A DNA stretch of 64,000 bases from 13-2-20CM-66-19 sp963760225 (lineage in GTDB: Bacteria; Pseudomonadota; Gammaproteobacteria; Steroidobacterales; Steroidobacteraceae). The notes beneath the pieces were generated by a model. The model did no database searches, was not told the origin of the DNA, and worked only from the letters and a program-made list of their open reading frames with translations. The DNA lies in NCBI GenBank assembly GCA_963760225.1, contig CAVXCD010000003.1, forward strand, positions 1,798,001 through 1,862,000, given 5' to 3'. Of the stretch, positions 44,732-52,331 are shown one piece after another (position 1 is the stretch's first letter; each line of letters begins with the position of its first letter). A program made the translations under genes and the position numbers.

Positions 44732-45979
44732 TCAGGCGTCGAAGCGGCGGAAGATCAGCGAGCCGTTGGTGCCGCCAAAGCCGAAGGAATTGGACAGGCT
44801 CACGTCGATCTTCATGCGCCGCGCGCTGTTGGGCACATAATCGAGGTCGCACTCGGGGTCGGGCGTGTGGTAATTGATGGTCGGCGGCGCGACGCCGTCG
44901 CGGATGGCGAGCACCGAGAAGATCGCCTCGATGACCCCGGCCGCCCCGAGCAGATGGCCGGTCATCGACTTGGTGGAGCTGACGGCGAGCTTGCTGGCGT
45001 GCGCGCCGAAGGCACGCTTCAGGGCGACCGTCTCGGCCTTGTCGCCGAGCGGTGTCGAGGTCGCGTGGGCGTTGATGTACTGCACGCCCGTCGCATCGAG
45101 CCGCGCGTCGCGCAGCGCGTTCACCATCGCCAGCCGCGCGCCGTCGCCGTCTTCGGGCGGTGCGGTGATGTGATGGGCGTCACCGCTCATGCCGAAGCCG
45201 ACGAGCTCGGCGTAGATGTGCGCGCCGCGGCGGCGGGCGTGCTCGAGCTCTTCGAGCAGCACGGCGCCGCCCCCATCGCTCAGCACGAAGCCGTCGCGGT
45301 CCTTGTCCCAGGGGCGGCTCGCCTCGGTGGGTGCCTCGTTGCGCGTCGACAGGGCCTTCGCCTGGCCGAAGCTGCCGAGTCCGCAGCGCGTGGTCGCCAT
45401 CTCCCCGCCGCCGGCGATGATCACGTCCGCATCGCCGTACTGGATGGTGCGCATGCCGAGCCCGATGGCGTGCGTCGAGGTGGTGCACGCGGTCACCACG
45501 CCGAGATTGGGGCCTTTGAGCCCGAAGCGGATCGACAGATGGCCGGCGATCATGTTGATGATCGTCGCCGGCACGAAGAACGGCGAGATCTTGCGCGGGC
45601 TCATCCCCTTCAGGTACTCGCTGTACTCGGTCTCGATGGTCCACAGGCCGCCGATGCCGGCGCCGCACACCGCGCCGCAGCGGCTCGGGTCGCCCTTGGA
45701 AAAGTCGATGCCGGAGTCACTTACCGCCTGCACTCCGGCCGCCACGCCGTAGTGCATGAACTCGTCCATGCGGCGCGCTTCCTTCGACGCGATGTACTGG
45801 CTCACGTCGAAGTCGCGCACCTGACCGCCGAAGCGTACGGGAAAAGCGGAGACGTCGAAGCGCGTCACCGGGCCGATGCCGCTCTCTCCGCGCAGGATGG
45901 CATCCCAGGCCGACTGGACGGTACTCCCGACGGGAGACACGATGCCCAGCCCCGTTACGACGACACGGCGCTTGCTCAC
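44732..45979 (-). CDS. fabF: 3-oxoacyl-ACP synthase II
   Basis: The 415-residue condensing enzyme has the nucleophilic Cys in VVTACTTSTHAIGLG and the two His in YINAHATSTPLGDKAE and STKSMTGHLLGAAGVIEA. The C-terminal NSFGFGGTNGSLIF loop is standard. It elongates acyl-ACP and handles temperature control of unsaturated fatty acids in relatives. It lies 30 bases after acpP. Confidence 0.96.
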   Translation of the reverse strand: MSKRRVVVTGLGIVSPVGSTVQSAWDAILRGESGIGPVTRFDVSAFPVRFGGQVRDFDVSQYIASKEARRMDEFMHYGVAAGVQAVSDSGIDFSKGDPSRCGAVCGAGIGGLWTIETEYSEYLKGMSPRKISPFFVPATIINMIAGHLSIRFGLKGPNLGVVTACTTSTHAIGLGMRTIQYGDADVIIAGGGEMATTRCGLGSFGQAKALSTRNEAPTEASRPWDKDRDGFVLSDGGGAVLLEELEHARRRGAHIYAELVGFGMSGDAHHITAPPEDGDGARLAMVNALRDARLDATGVQYINAHATSTPLGDKAETVALKRAFGAHASKLAVSSTKSMTGHLLGAAGVIEAIFSVLAIRDGVAPPTINYHTPDPECDLDYVPNSARRMKIDVSLSNSFGFGGTNGSLIFRRFDA

Positions 45980-46009
45980 GCGCTTCCTGTAGGCACCCCT
46001 GACGCGACG

Positions 46010-46252
46010 TCAGGACTTGCTGCGGCGCTCGTTAATGTAATCGATGGCCTGGTGAACGGTCGTAATCTTCTCGGCGTCCTCATCCGGGATCTCAATCTCG
46101 AACTCCTCCTCGAGAGCCATGACCAGCTCGACGGTGTCGAGCGAGTCAGCTCCCAGATCATCGACGAACGATGCTTCGTTGGTGACCTGCTCCTGTTTGA
46201 CGCCCAGCTGTTCGGCAACGATGGCTTTGACCTGCTGCTCAACTGTGCTCAT
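46010..46252 (-). CDS. acpP: Acyl carrier protein
   Basis: The 80-residue acidic protein has the phosphopantetheine Ser37 in DLGADSLDTVELVMALEE and the usual helix IEIPDEDAEKI. It carries growing acyl chains for FabD, FabG and FabF, whose genes flank it. A 216-base gap separates it from fabG, the largest in this operon, so an own promoter is likely. Confidence 0.97.
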   Translation of the reverse strand: MSTVEQQVKAIVAEQLGVKQEQVTNEASFVDDLGADSLDTVELVMALEEEFEIEIPDEDAEKITTVHQAIDYINERRSKS

Positions 46253-46326
46253 TAGCGGTTAATCCTTGTGTAGGCTTTGAAAACTTGGCTCGCGCCCGCG
46301 TGCGCTCGCGGGGCAACGGGCGCGGT

Positions 46327-46332
46327 ATTGTA
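46327..46332 (-). promoter_or_regulatory. Possible -10 box for acpP
   Basis: TACAAT on the leftward strand at 46332-46327 lies 75 bases before the acpP start, in the 216-base gap between fabG and acpP. No good TTGACA-like box is found 16-18 bases upstream, so this is tentative. High acpP expression makes a promoter here reasonable. Confidence 0.3.
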
Positions 46333-46468
46333 GGGGAACACCCCCCGAGGTGCCACTCGCCGCCGGCCACTGCGAGTGATTGTTTTTACTGGTGAATCTG
46401 GCCGCCCGGCGCCGCTGGCGGGCGAGGCTCGCGGGCGCGCTTGTGGCGTGCCACCAACGTCGGCGCGC

Positions 46469-47209
46469 TCAACTCATGTACATGCCGCCGTTCACGTGCA
46501 AGGTCTCGCCGGTGATGTAGGCCGCCTGCGGCGAGACCAGGAACAGCACTGCCGCGGCAACGTCTTCAGGCGAGCCGAGCCTGCCGGCGGGGATCTGCTG
46601 CAGCAGTGCGGTGCGCTGCGCCTCGCTCAGCGCGCGGGTCATGTCGGTATCGATGAAGCCAGGCGCCACCGCGTTCACGGTGATGGCGCGCGAGGCGAGC
46701 TCGCGCGCCAGGGACTTGCTGAAGCCGAGCAGGCCCGCTTTGGCCGCGGCATAGTTGGCCTGGCCGGCGTTGCCGGTCACGCCCACGACCGAGGTGAGGT
46801 TCACGATCCGGCCGCCGCGCGCCTTCATCATGTGGCGTACGCAGGCCTTGCACAGACGGAAGGCACCGGTGAGGTTGGTGGCGATCACCGCGTCCCAATC
46901 CTCGGGCTTCATGCGCAGCAGCAGCGTGTCGCGCGTGATGGCGGCGTTATTGATCAGAATGGTGGGCAGCTCGCCCGCCTCCTCGAGCTGCGCCATCAGC
47001 GCATCGATGGAGGCGGCGGCGCCCACGTCCAGCACGGCGCCCCGGCCGTTGTATCCGTGCGACGCGAGCTCCTCGGTGAGGCGTGCGGCGCCCTGCGGGC
47101 TGGTGGACGTGCCGACCACCCGTGCACCCGCGCTGCCTAGGGCCAGCGCGATCGCGCGGCCGATCCCGCGCGAAGCCCCGGTCACCAGTGCCAGTTGATT
47201 CTGCAGCAT
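46469..47209 (-). CDS. fabG: 3-oxoacyl-ACP reductase
   Basis: The 246-residue short-chain dehydrogenase has the NADPH site VTGASRGIGRAIALALG, the catalytic Ser in NLTSVVGVTGNAGQ and Y-x3-K in QANYAAAKAGLLGF. It reduces the beta-keto group in each elongation round. The start is four bases downstream of the fabD stop. The C terminus AAYITGETLHVNGGMYM is typical of true FabG. Confidence 0.96.
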   Translation of the reverse strand: MLQNQLALVTGASRGIGRAIALALGSAGARVVGTSTSPQGAARLTEELASHGYNGRGAVLDVGAAASIDALMAQLEEAGELPTILINNAAITRDTLLLRMKPEDWDAVIATNLTGAFRLCKACVRHMMKARGGRIVNLTSVVGVTGNAGQANYAAAKAGLLGFSKSLARELASRAITVNAVAPGFIDTDMTRALSEAQRTALLQQIPAGRLGSPEDVAAAVLFLVSPQAAYITGETLHVNGGMYMS

Positions 47210-47213
47210 GTGA

Positions 47214-48158
47214 TTAGGTCCCCCTGGTCGCGGCGAGCGCCGCCGCGAGTGACTGCGGATCCTCGAGCGCGAGGAAGCTCAGGCCCTCGCGTCGCTCGAT
47301 GCGGCGGTTGAGTCCAGTGAGCACCCGTCCCGGACCGCACTCGATGACCTGTGCCACGTCTGCGCTGCACAGCGCCCGCAGCGTCTGCGTCCAGCGCACC
47401 GGGCTCGAGAGCTGGCGTACCAGCAGCGCACGGATCTCCTCGGGATCCTCGTGCGCCGCGGCATCGACCGCGCTCAGGTAGCGTATGCCCGGCGCACGCA
47501 CCTCGATGTCTGCCAGGCGGCTGCGCAGTCGGTCGCCGGCCGTGCGCATGAGGCTCGAGTGCGCCGGTACGCTCACCGGCAGCGTCACGGCGCGCTTCGC
47601 GCCGCGGGTGCGCGCTGCCTCGAGCGCCCGTTGCACCGCGGCCGTGTCCCCGGCGATCACGACCTGGCCGGGGGAGTTGTAGTTGACCGGCTCGACCACG
47701 CCGTCGCGCGCGGCTTCACGACACAGCGCGAGCACCGCTTCGTCGTCCAGCCCGAGGATCGCGGCCATGGCACCGCCTCCTTCGGGCACTGCCGCCTGCA
47801 TCGCCGCACCGCGAAAACGCACCAGGTCCACCGCCGCGCCGAACTCGAGCGAGCCGGCGCACACCAGCGCGGTGAACTCCCCGAGGCTGTGGCCGGACAC
47901 CGCTGCCGGCGGTGCCCCGCCGCGCTCGCGCCACGCGCGCCAGGTGGCCACCCCGGCGGCGAGCATCGCCGGCTGCGTGCGCTCGGTCGCGTTCAGGGCC
48001 GCTTCCGGCCCCGCGCTCACCAGCGCCCACAGGTCATAGCCGAGCACGCGCGCGGCTTCCTCGAAGGTGGCGCGCACCACGGGCTGCGCCGCCGCCAGCG
48101 CGGCGAGCATGCCGACCGACTGCGAGCCCTGGCCCGGGAATACGAACACGAAGGACAT
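47214..48158 (-). CDS. fabD: Malonyl-CoA:ACP transacylase
   Basis: The 314-residue protein has the nucleophile Ser in AVSGHSLGEFTALVCAG, the N-terminal FVFPGQGSQSVGML and the catalytic His in PVSVPAHSSLMRTAGDRL. It loads malonyl groups on ACP. It follows the rhombosortase gene by six bases; the usual upstream genes plsX and fabH are absent from this window. Confidence 0.96.
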   Translation of the reverse strand: MSFVFVFPGQGSQSVGMLAALAAAQPVVRATFEEAARVLGYDLWALVSAGPEAALNATERTQPAMLAAGVATWRAWRERGGAPPAAVSGHSLGEFTALVCAGSLEFGAAVDLVRFRGAAMQAAVPEGGGAMAAILGLDDEAVLALCREAARDGVVEPVNYNSPGQVVIAGDTAAVQRALEAARTRGAKRAVTLPVSVPAHSSLMRTAGDRLRSRLADIEVRAPGIRYLSAVDAAAHEDPEEIRALLVRQLSSPVRWTQTLRALCSADVAQVIECGPGRVLTGLNRRIERREGLSFLALEDPQSLAAALAATRGT

Positions 48159-48164
48159 GTGAAA

Positions 48165-48758
48165 TTATATCTGCAACGGCTGTGGCCTTAGGCCGGCGGC
48201 CACCGCAACGCCGCCCAGCACCCCGAACAGGTGCGCGTCCACCACGACTGCGCTGCCCGACAGCGGCAGCGCCCCTACCCAGTGCTCGTAGACGAGTTTC
48301 ACCAGCAGCACCCCCGCTAGGATCCAGCCGTCGCGCTGGCCGGTGCGCACGTGTGCGAGTGCGCCCGCCGCCATGACGCCGTGCAGCGCTCCGGAGGAAC
48401 CCACGTACCAAAGCACGGTCGAATCGGCCAGCCACAGCCCCGCATCGATGGCCGCGACGGCGCCGAGCACGATGAGGAGCCACTGACGTGCCGAGTAGTC
48501 GCGCGCGAACAGCGCCCACATGAGAGCCAGGCCCATGATGTTGAGCAGCGCATGCCGCAGATCGAGGTGAACCAGGTGTCCGGTGAGCAGGCGCCACCAT
48601 TGCCCGGCGGCAAGACCTGCGCGGTCGTAGCGCAGCAGCCGTTCCCCGGCCTCCCCGCCCGCCAGCGGCAGGAGCAGCAGCAGGCACAGGCCGGCGAGGG
48701 CCAGTCCCCGGTAGCCGTCGCAATTCAGAGACTTCAGTACCCCGGCTACGCGGTTCAC
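48165..48758 (-). CDS. rrtA: Rhombosortase (rhomboid-family intramembrane protease)
   Basis: The 197-residue protein has about six membrane helices. Active-site motifs are the Ser in WYVGSSGALHGVMAAGA and the His in VVVDAHLFGVLGGVAVA. GHLVHLDLRHALLNIMGL is the conserved loop and helix-2 block. G-S-S-G with a following L-H-G, rather than the rhomboid G-A-S-G, marks the rhombosortase subgroup. It is expected to process GlyGly-CTERM proteins, many of which are exported by type II secretion. No GlyGly-CTERM substrate is seen here. It sits at the head of the fab operon and divergently from gspG. The start is a GTG. Confidence 0.85.
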   Translation of the reverse strand: MNRVAGVLKSLNCDGYRGLALAGLCLLLLLPLAGGEAGERLLRYDRAGLAAGQWWRLLTGHLVHLDLRHALLNIMGLALMWALFARDYSARQWLLIVLGAVAAIDAGLWLADSTVLWYVGSSGALHGVMAAGALAHVRTGQRDGWILAGVLLVKLVYEHWVGALPLSGSAVVVDAHLFGVLGGVAVAAGLRPQPLQI

Positions 48759-48780
48759 AAAGCTTCGCGACCCCCTTTGT

Positions 48781-48786
48781 TATGAT
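48781..48786 (+). promoter_or_regulatory. Possible -10 box for the gsp operon
   Basis: TATGAT at 48781-48786 lies in the 83-base gap between the divergent rhombosortase and gspG genes. TTCACA at 48754-48759 would be the -35 box, but the 21-base spacing is too long, so an activator or another -35 is needed. Tentative. Confidence 0.3.
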
Positions 48787-48841
48787 GCCAGCCCGTCTTT
48801 TCCTCAACGGGCGGCCCGACGGCCGCCCCAGGACGACACGC

Positions 48842-49309
48842 ATGGCCCATATCGCTCAAGAGGTTAGCAGAGCGCGTCCCAGGGGGCGCGCGGGCGGCTT
48901 CACCCTGATCGAGATCATGGTCGTGGTGGTCATCATCGGCCTGCTCGCGGCCGTCATTGTCCCGACCGTGATCAGCAAGGTCGACGAGGCGCGCATCGCG
49001 AAGGCGAAGGAGGACATCCAGAGCCTGGAAACCGCGCTCACGATGTTCCGCCTCGACAACTCCAAGTACCCGACGACCGAGCAGGGTCTGGCCGCGCTGA
49101 CCACGCAGCCGACCGACCCCTCGATCAAGCACTGGAAGCCCGGCGGTTACCTGCAGCGGGTGAGCAAGGATCCCTGGGGAAACGAGTACCAGTACGTCTT
49201 CCCGGGCACGCACGGCAGGGAGTACGACCTGTTCAGCCTTGGCGCGGACGGCGCGCCGGGCGGTGAAGGCATCGATGCCGATATCGGGAACTGGAACATC
49301 GGCGACTAG
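48842..49309 (+). CDS. gspG: Type II secretion major pseudopilin GspG
   Basis: The 155-residue protein has leader ending RAGG, then FTLIEIMVVVVIIGLLAAVIV with Glu5. GspG blocks follow: DEARIAKAKEDIQSLETAL, FRLDNSKYPTTEQGLAAL, and DPWGNEYQYVFPGTHG with the calcium-binding C terminus (DLFSLGADGAPGGEGIDADI). It forms the shaft of the pseudopilus. The ATG at 48842 gives a leader of normal length; a longer frame upstream is not supported. First of eight colinear gsp genes. Confidence 0.96.
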   Translation: MAHIAQEVSRARPRGRAGGFTLIEIMVVVVIIGLLAAVIVPTVISKVDEARIAKAKEDIQSLETALTMFRLDNSKYPTTEQGLAALTTQPTDPSIKHWKPGGYLQRVSKDPWGNEYQYVFPGTHGREYDLFSLGADGAPGGEGIDADIGNWNIGD

Positions 49310-49313
49310 GGAT

Positions 49314-49859
49314 GTGCCGGGTGGCCGCGCCGCGCCGCAGGGGCGCACGCGCGGCTTCACCCTGATCGAGATCCTGGTGGTCGTCGCGATCATCGCGCTG
49401 GTCTCGGCGGGGATGCTGCTGTCGGTGACGCTCACCGGCCGCGATCGCGACCTCGAGAAGGAGAGCGACCGGCTGCTCGCGCTGTTCACCTACGCGCGCG
49501 ATCAGGCGGAGCTGCAGACGCGCGAATACGGCATTCTCTTCCAGGACGACGGCTACGAGTTTCTCGCCTACGATCCGCGCCGCGCCGCCTGGCGCAGCGT
49601 GTTCGAGGACGATGCGCTCGCAGCGCGCAAGCTCCCCGACGGACTCGACGTGAAACTGATGATCGACGCGCGCCCGGTGGTGCTCACCCGCCCCAAGGAC
49701 TCACAGGACAAGACCCCGCAGGTGATGATCTTCTCCAACGGCGATCTGAGCGCGTTTGCCGCGACGCTGGAGCGCGAGGGCGGCGTGCGCAGCGTCACCC
49801 TGGCCCCGGACGAGCAGGGCGTCGTGGTCGAGCAGCCGATGGTCGAGGCGAAGCCGTGA
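49314..49859 (+). CDS. gspH: Minor pseudopilin GspH
   Basis: The 181-residue protein has leader to RTRG, then FTLIEILVVVAIIALVSAGM and the GspH stretch RDLEKESDRLLALFTYARDQ. The domain ends with FSNGDLSAFAATLERE. It is a minor component at the pseudopilus tip or base. The GTG at 49314, four bases after the gspG stop, is the only start that avoids a long overlap. Confidence 0.9.
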   Translation: MPGGRAAPQGRTRGFTLIEILVVVAIIALVSAGMLLSVTLTGRDRDLEKESDRLLALFTYARDQAELQTREYGILFQDDGYEFLAYDPRRAAWRSVFEDDALAARKLPDGLDVKLMIDARPVVLTRPKDSQDKTPQVMIFSNGDLSAFAATLEREGGVRSVTLAPDEQGVVVEQPMVEAKP

Positions 49860-50626
49860 GAGCACACCGCGCCAGCGCTGGCTTCACCCTGATCGAGGTG
49901 GTGGTGGCGCTCGCGATCGTGGTGATCGGCATGTCGGCGGTGCTCGGCGCGCTCAACTCCTCGGCGGAGACGCTCTCGTACCTGCGCGACAAGACGTTTG
50001 CGCAATGGGTGGGGCTCAACCAGGTAGCGAACCTGCGCCTGTCGGGGCAGCAGACGCCCACCGGCAACAGCACGGGAGATGTGGACTTCGCGGGGCGCAG
50101 CTGGCACTGGCGCCAGGAGGTCACGGCGACTCAGATCCCGGGCGTGGTGCGCATCGACGTGAAAGTGCGCCCTGCGGACGTCAAGGCGGGCGATGACGAC
50201 GGCTGGTTCACCACCGTGACCGGCATGCAGGGAGATGCGGTCGGTGTCCCCAACGGTTATCTGCCCGACTGGGGCTCACAGGTCCTGCCGGGACAGGCGA
50301 CGCAGCAGGCTGGCCTTACCGGTACCGGACAGCCGGGCACCATCGGCTCGGCCCCGGGCACCTCGGTCACCACCGGCAGCTCCTCGACGCTGGGAGGCCC
50401 GGGCACGCTGGGCGGGTCGAGCAGCCCAGGAGGCAGCACGCTCGGCGGAGGCAGCACGCTCGGTGGAGGCAACACGCTCGGTGGAGGCAACACGCTCGGT
50501 GGAGGCGACACCCTCGGCGGACCCGACACGCTCGGCGGCAGCCAGGGCGCGCAGTCTCCCGGCAGCCAGCCGCTCGTGGTGCCGCCGCCAAGCGATCAGG
50601 GCGGCACTCCGGAGTCGCAGCCATGA
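49856..50626 (+). CDS. gspI: Minor pseudopilin GspI with long Gly-rich repeat tail
   Basis: The 256-residue protein has leader MRAHRASAG, then FTLIEVVVALAIVVIGMSAV and NSSAETLSYLRDKTFAQWVG, which identify GspI. The normal domain ends near residue 120 (RIDVKVRPADVKAGDDDG). About 130 extra residues follow, rich in Gly, Ser and Thr, with six-residue repeats of the G-x-T-L-G-G type near residues 190-222. GspI normally has about 125 residues. GspI nucleates the GspI-J-K tip, so a flexible tail there could reach into the secretin channel; this is speculation. The GTG start overlaps the gspH stop. Confidence 0.9.
   Translation: MRAHRASAGFTLIEVVVALAIVVIGMSAVLGALNSSAETLSYLRDKTFAQWVGLNQVANLRLSGQQTPTGNSTGDVDFAGRSWHWRQEVTATQIPGVVRIDVKVRPADVKAGDDDGWFTTVTGMQGDAVGVPNGYLPDWGSQVLPGQATQQAGLTGTGQPGTIGSAPGTSVTTGSSSTLGGPGTLGGSSSPGGSTLGGGSTLGGGNTLGGGNTLGGGDTLGGPDTLGGSQGAQSPGSQPLVVPPPSDQGGTPESQP
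50429..50518 (+). repeat. Five 18-bp tandem repeats inside gspI
   Basis: Units of GGAGGCAACACGCTCGGT and close variants occur five times head to tail and encode G-G-[SND]-T-L-G. The third and fourth units are identical and the others differ by a few bases. Such arrays change copy number by slippage. Confidence 0.85.
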
Positions 50627-51258
50627 GCCCCCGGGCGCGCGGGTTCACGCTGCTCGAGCTGCTCGTGGCGCTGTTCATCGCTGCGCTGATGTTCGCCATG
50701 GGTTATGGCGCGATCCAGCAGGGGCTCAACAACCACGAGACGCTGAAGGCTCAACAGGCGCACCTGCTCGAGCTGCAGACAGCCGTGCGGCTGCTCGAGC
50801 AGGACTTTTCGCAGCTCGCGCCGCGCCCGGTGCGGCAGGCGGTTGGTTCGGAGCCGGCGCAGCCGGCGTTGCAGGGTGGTCTGCCCGGCACGCAGCCTAT
50901 TGTCGCCCTGACACGCGACGGCTGGGCGAACCCGGCCGGCCTGCAGCGCACCGGTCTGCAACGCGTGGCGTACATCCTCGAGAACGGCACGCTGCGGCGC
51001 GAATACTGGAATGTGCTCGATCCGACGCTGGCAAGTACCACCGCGCGGCGCGACCTGCTGACGCACGTGAAGACCTTCACCATCCGCTACCTGGACGTCA
51101 ATCGACAGTGGCAGGACCAGTGGCCGCCGCTCACCTCCACCGTCATGGTCGGCGCGTCGCTCGAGCTGATGCTGCGCGAGCGGCCGCTCGCCGTCGAGAT
51201 CACGCTCGATACCGAGGACTGGGGCAAGATCGTGCGCATCATCGAGATCGCCGCATGA
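50623..51258 (+). CDS. gspJ: Minor pseudopilin GspJ
   Basis: The 211-residue protein has leader MSPRARG, then FTLLELLVALFIAALMFAMG and the GspJ signature LLELQTAVRLLEQDFSQLAPRPVR. GWANPAGLQRTGLQRVAYIL and RYLDVNRQWQDQWPP are also typical. It forms the tip complex with GspI and GspK. Overlaps on both sides are 4 bp. Confidence 0.94.
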   Translation: MSPRARGFTLLELLVALFIAALMFAMGYGAIQQGLNNHETLKAQQAHLLELQTAVRLLEQDFSQLAPRPVRQAVGSEPAQPALQGGLPGTQPIVALTRDGWANPAGLQRTGLQRVAYILENGTLRREYWNVLDPTLASTTARRDLLTHVKTFTIRYLDVNRQWQDQWPPLTSTVMVGASLELMLRERPLAVEITLDTEDWGKIVRIIEIAA

Positions 51259-52262
51259 AGTCACGCACCGCTGCCGCGTCCACCCGTGCCGGGCGCCAGC
51301 GGCCGCGCGCCGTTGCGCGCCGCCAGCGCGGCATCGCGCTGCTGGTGGCGATCCTGCTGGTCGCGCTCGGCACCATCCTTGCCGCCACGGTCGCCTACGA
51401 GAACGCCATGACCGCGCGGCGCGGCACGTCGACCTACGCGTTCGACCAGTCGCTGCTCATCCAGGAGGGCGCCGAAGCGCTGGCCGCGTACGGCCTGCGG
51501 CAGATCCGCCAGAGCGACCCCTCGCATACCTACCCGGGCCAGGGATGGGACAAGCCCCTTGGGCCGATCGAGGTCGTGCCCGGGGTGATGCTGGAAGCCT
51601 CGCTCGAGGACATGCAGGGTCGGTTCAACCTCAACAACCTCGTGCAGAAGGACGGTACTCCCGACCCGGTGTACGTCCCCGCCTTCACTCAGCTGCTGCA
51701 GATGGTGGGGCTGGAGCCGAAGTGGACCGGCTTCCTCATCGACTGGATCGATGCGGACATCGTGCCGCAGACCCCCGAGGGCGCGGAGGACAGCGTCTAC
51801 ATGGGCCAGACCCCGCCCTATCGCACCGCCAACCGTTACATCACCAGTACCAGCGAGCTGCTCGCGCTGCCGGGCTTCGGGCGCGACCGCTACATGGCGC
51901 TCGCGCCGTACGTCGCAGCGCTTCCCCAGGGCACGACGCTCAACATCTGCTCGGCCTCCGGCGTGGTGCTCGATGCATTCCTCGGCCCCGGGCACACCGA
52001 CTTCAGCTCCGACCCGACCACGCTCGGCAAGAACCGCGCGGCGACCACCGGCTGCTTCCCGACCATCGCGAACTTCGAGGCGGCATTCCCGCCGAAAGCC
52101 TTCAGCGGCAGCGTGCCGCAGAAATTCGGCCAGACGTCACTGTATTTCCGGCTCTCGAGCTTCATCACCATTGGCAGTGCGGAATTCAACTTGTACAGTC
52201 TTCTCTACCAGGACAACACCGGCGCGGTGCGCCCCATCCAGCGCAGCTTCACCGCCGACTGA
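51255..52262 (+). CDS. gspK: Minor pseudopilin GspK
   Basis: The 335-residue protein has an RQRG cleavage site, then IALLVAILLVALGTILAATV and AYGLRQIRQSD. The large GspK-specific insert begins LEDMQGRFNLNNLVQKDG. It has SDW-like IDWIDADIVPQTPEGAEDSVY and TSTSELLALPGFG, and calcium-binding loops are expected. GspK caps the pseudopilus. The start overlaps the gspJ stop; a very long frame upstream of it is not used. Confidence 0.94.
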   Translation: MKSRTAAASTRAGRQRPRAVARRQRGIALLVAILLVALGTILAATVAYENAMTARRGTSTYAFDQSLLIQEGAEALAAYGLRQIRQSDPSHTYPGQGWDKPLGPIEVVPGVMLEASLEDMQGRFNLNNLVQKDGTPDPVYVPAFTQLLQMVGLEPKWTGFLIDWIDADIVPQTPEGAEDSVYMGQTPPYRTANRYITSTSELLALPGFGRDRYMALAPYVAALPQGTTLNICSASGVVLDAFLGPGHTDFSSDPTTLGKNRAATTGCFPTIANFEAAFPPKAFSGSVPQKFGQTSLYFRLSSFITIGSAEFNLYSLLYQDNTGAVRPIQRSFTAD

Positions 52263-52331
52263 CGGCCTTACGGGAGCGCACAGTGACGCAATCGACGCGC
52301 CGCCGGCGCCATTTGATGACACTATCTGCCC

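Noticed and set aside
50429..50518. CRISPR-like repeat array
   Set aside because: The 18-bp units have no spacers, are in frame within gspI and encode a regular peptide repeat.
50235..51254. Extension of gspK upstream to give a 675-residue protein
   Set aside because: The extra part overlaps gspI and gspJ completely and would hide the pseudopilin leader; the ATG at 51255 overlaps the gspJ stop as in the rest of the operon.
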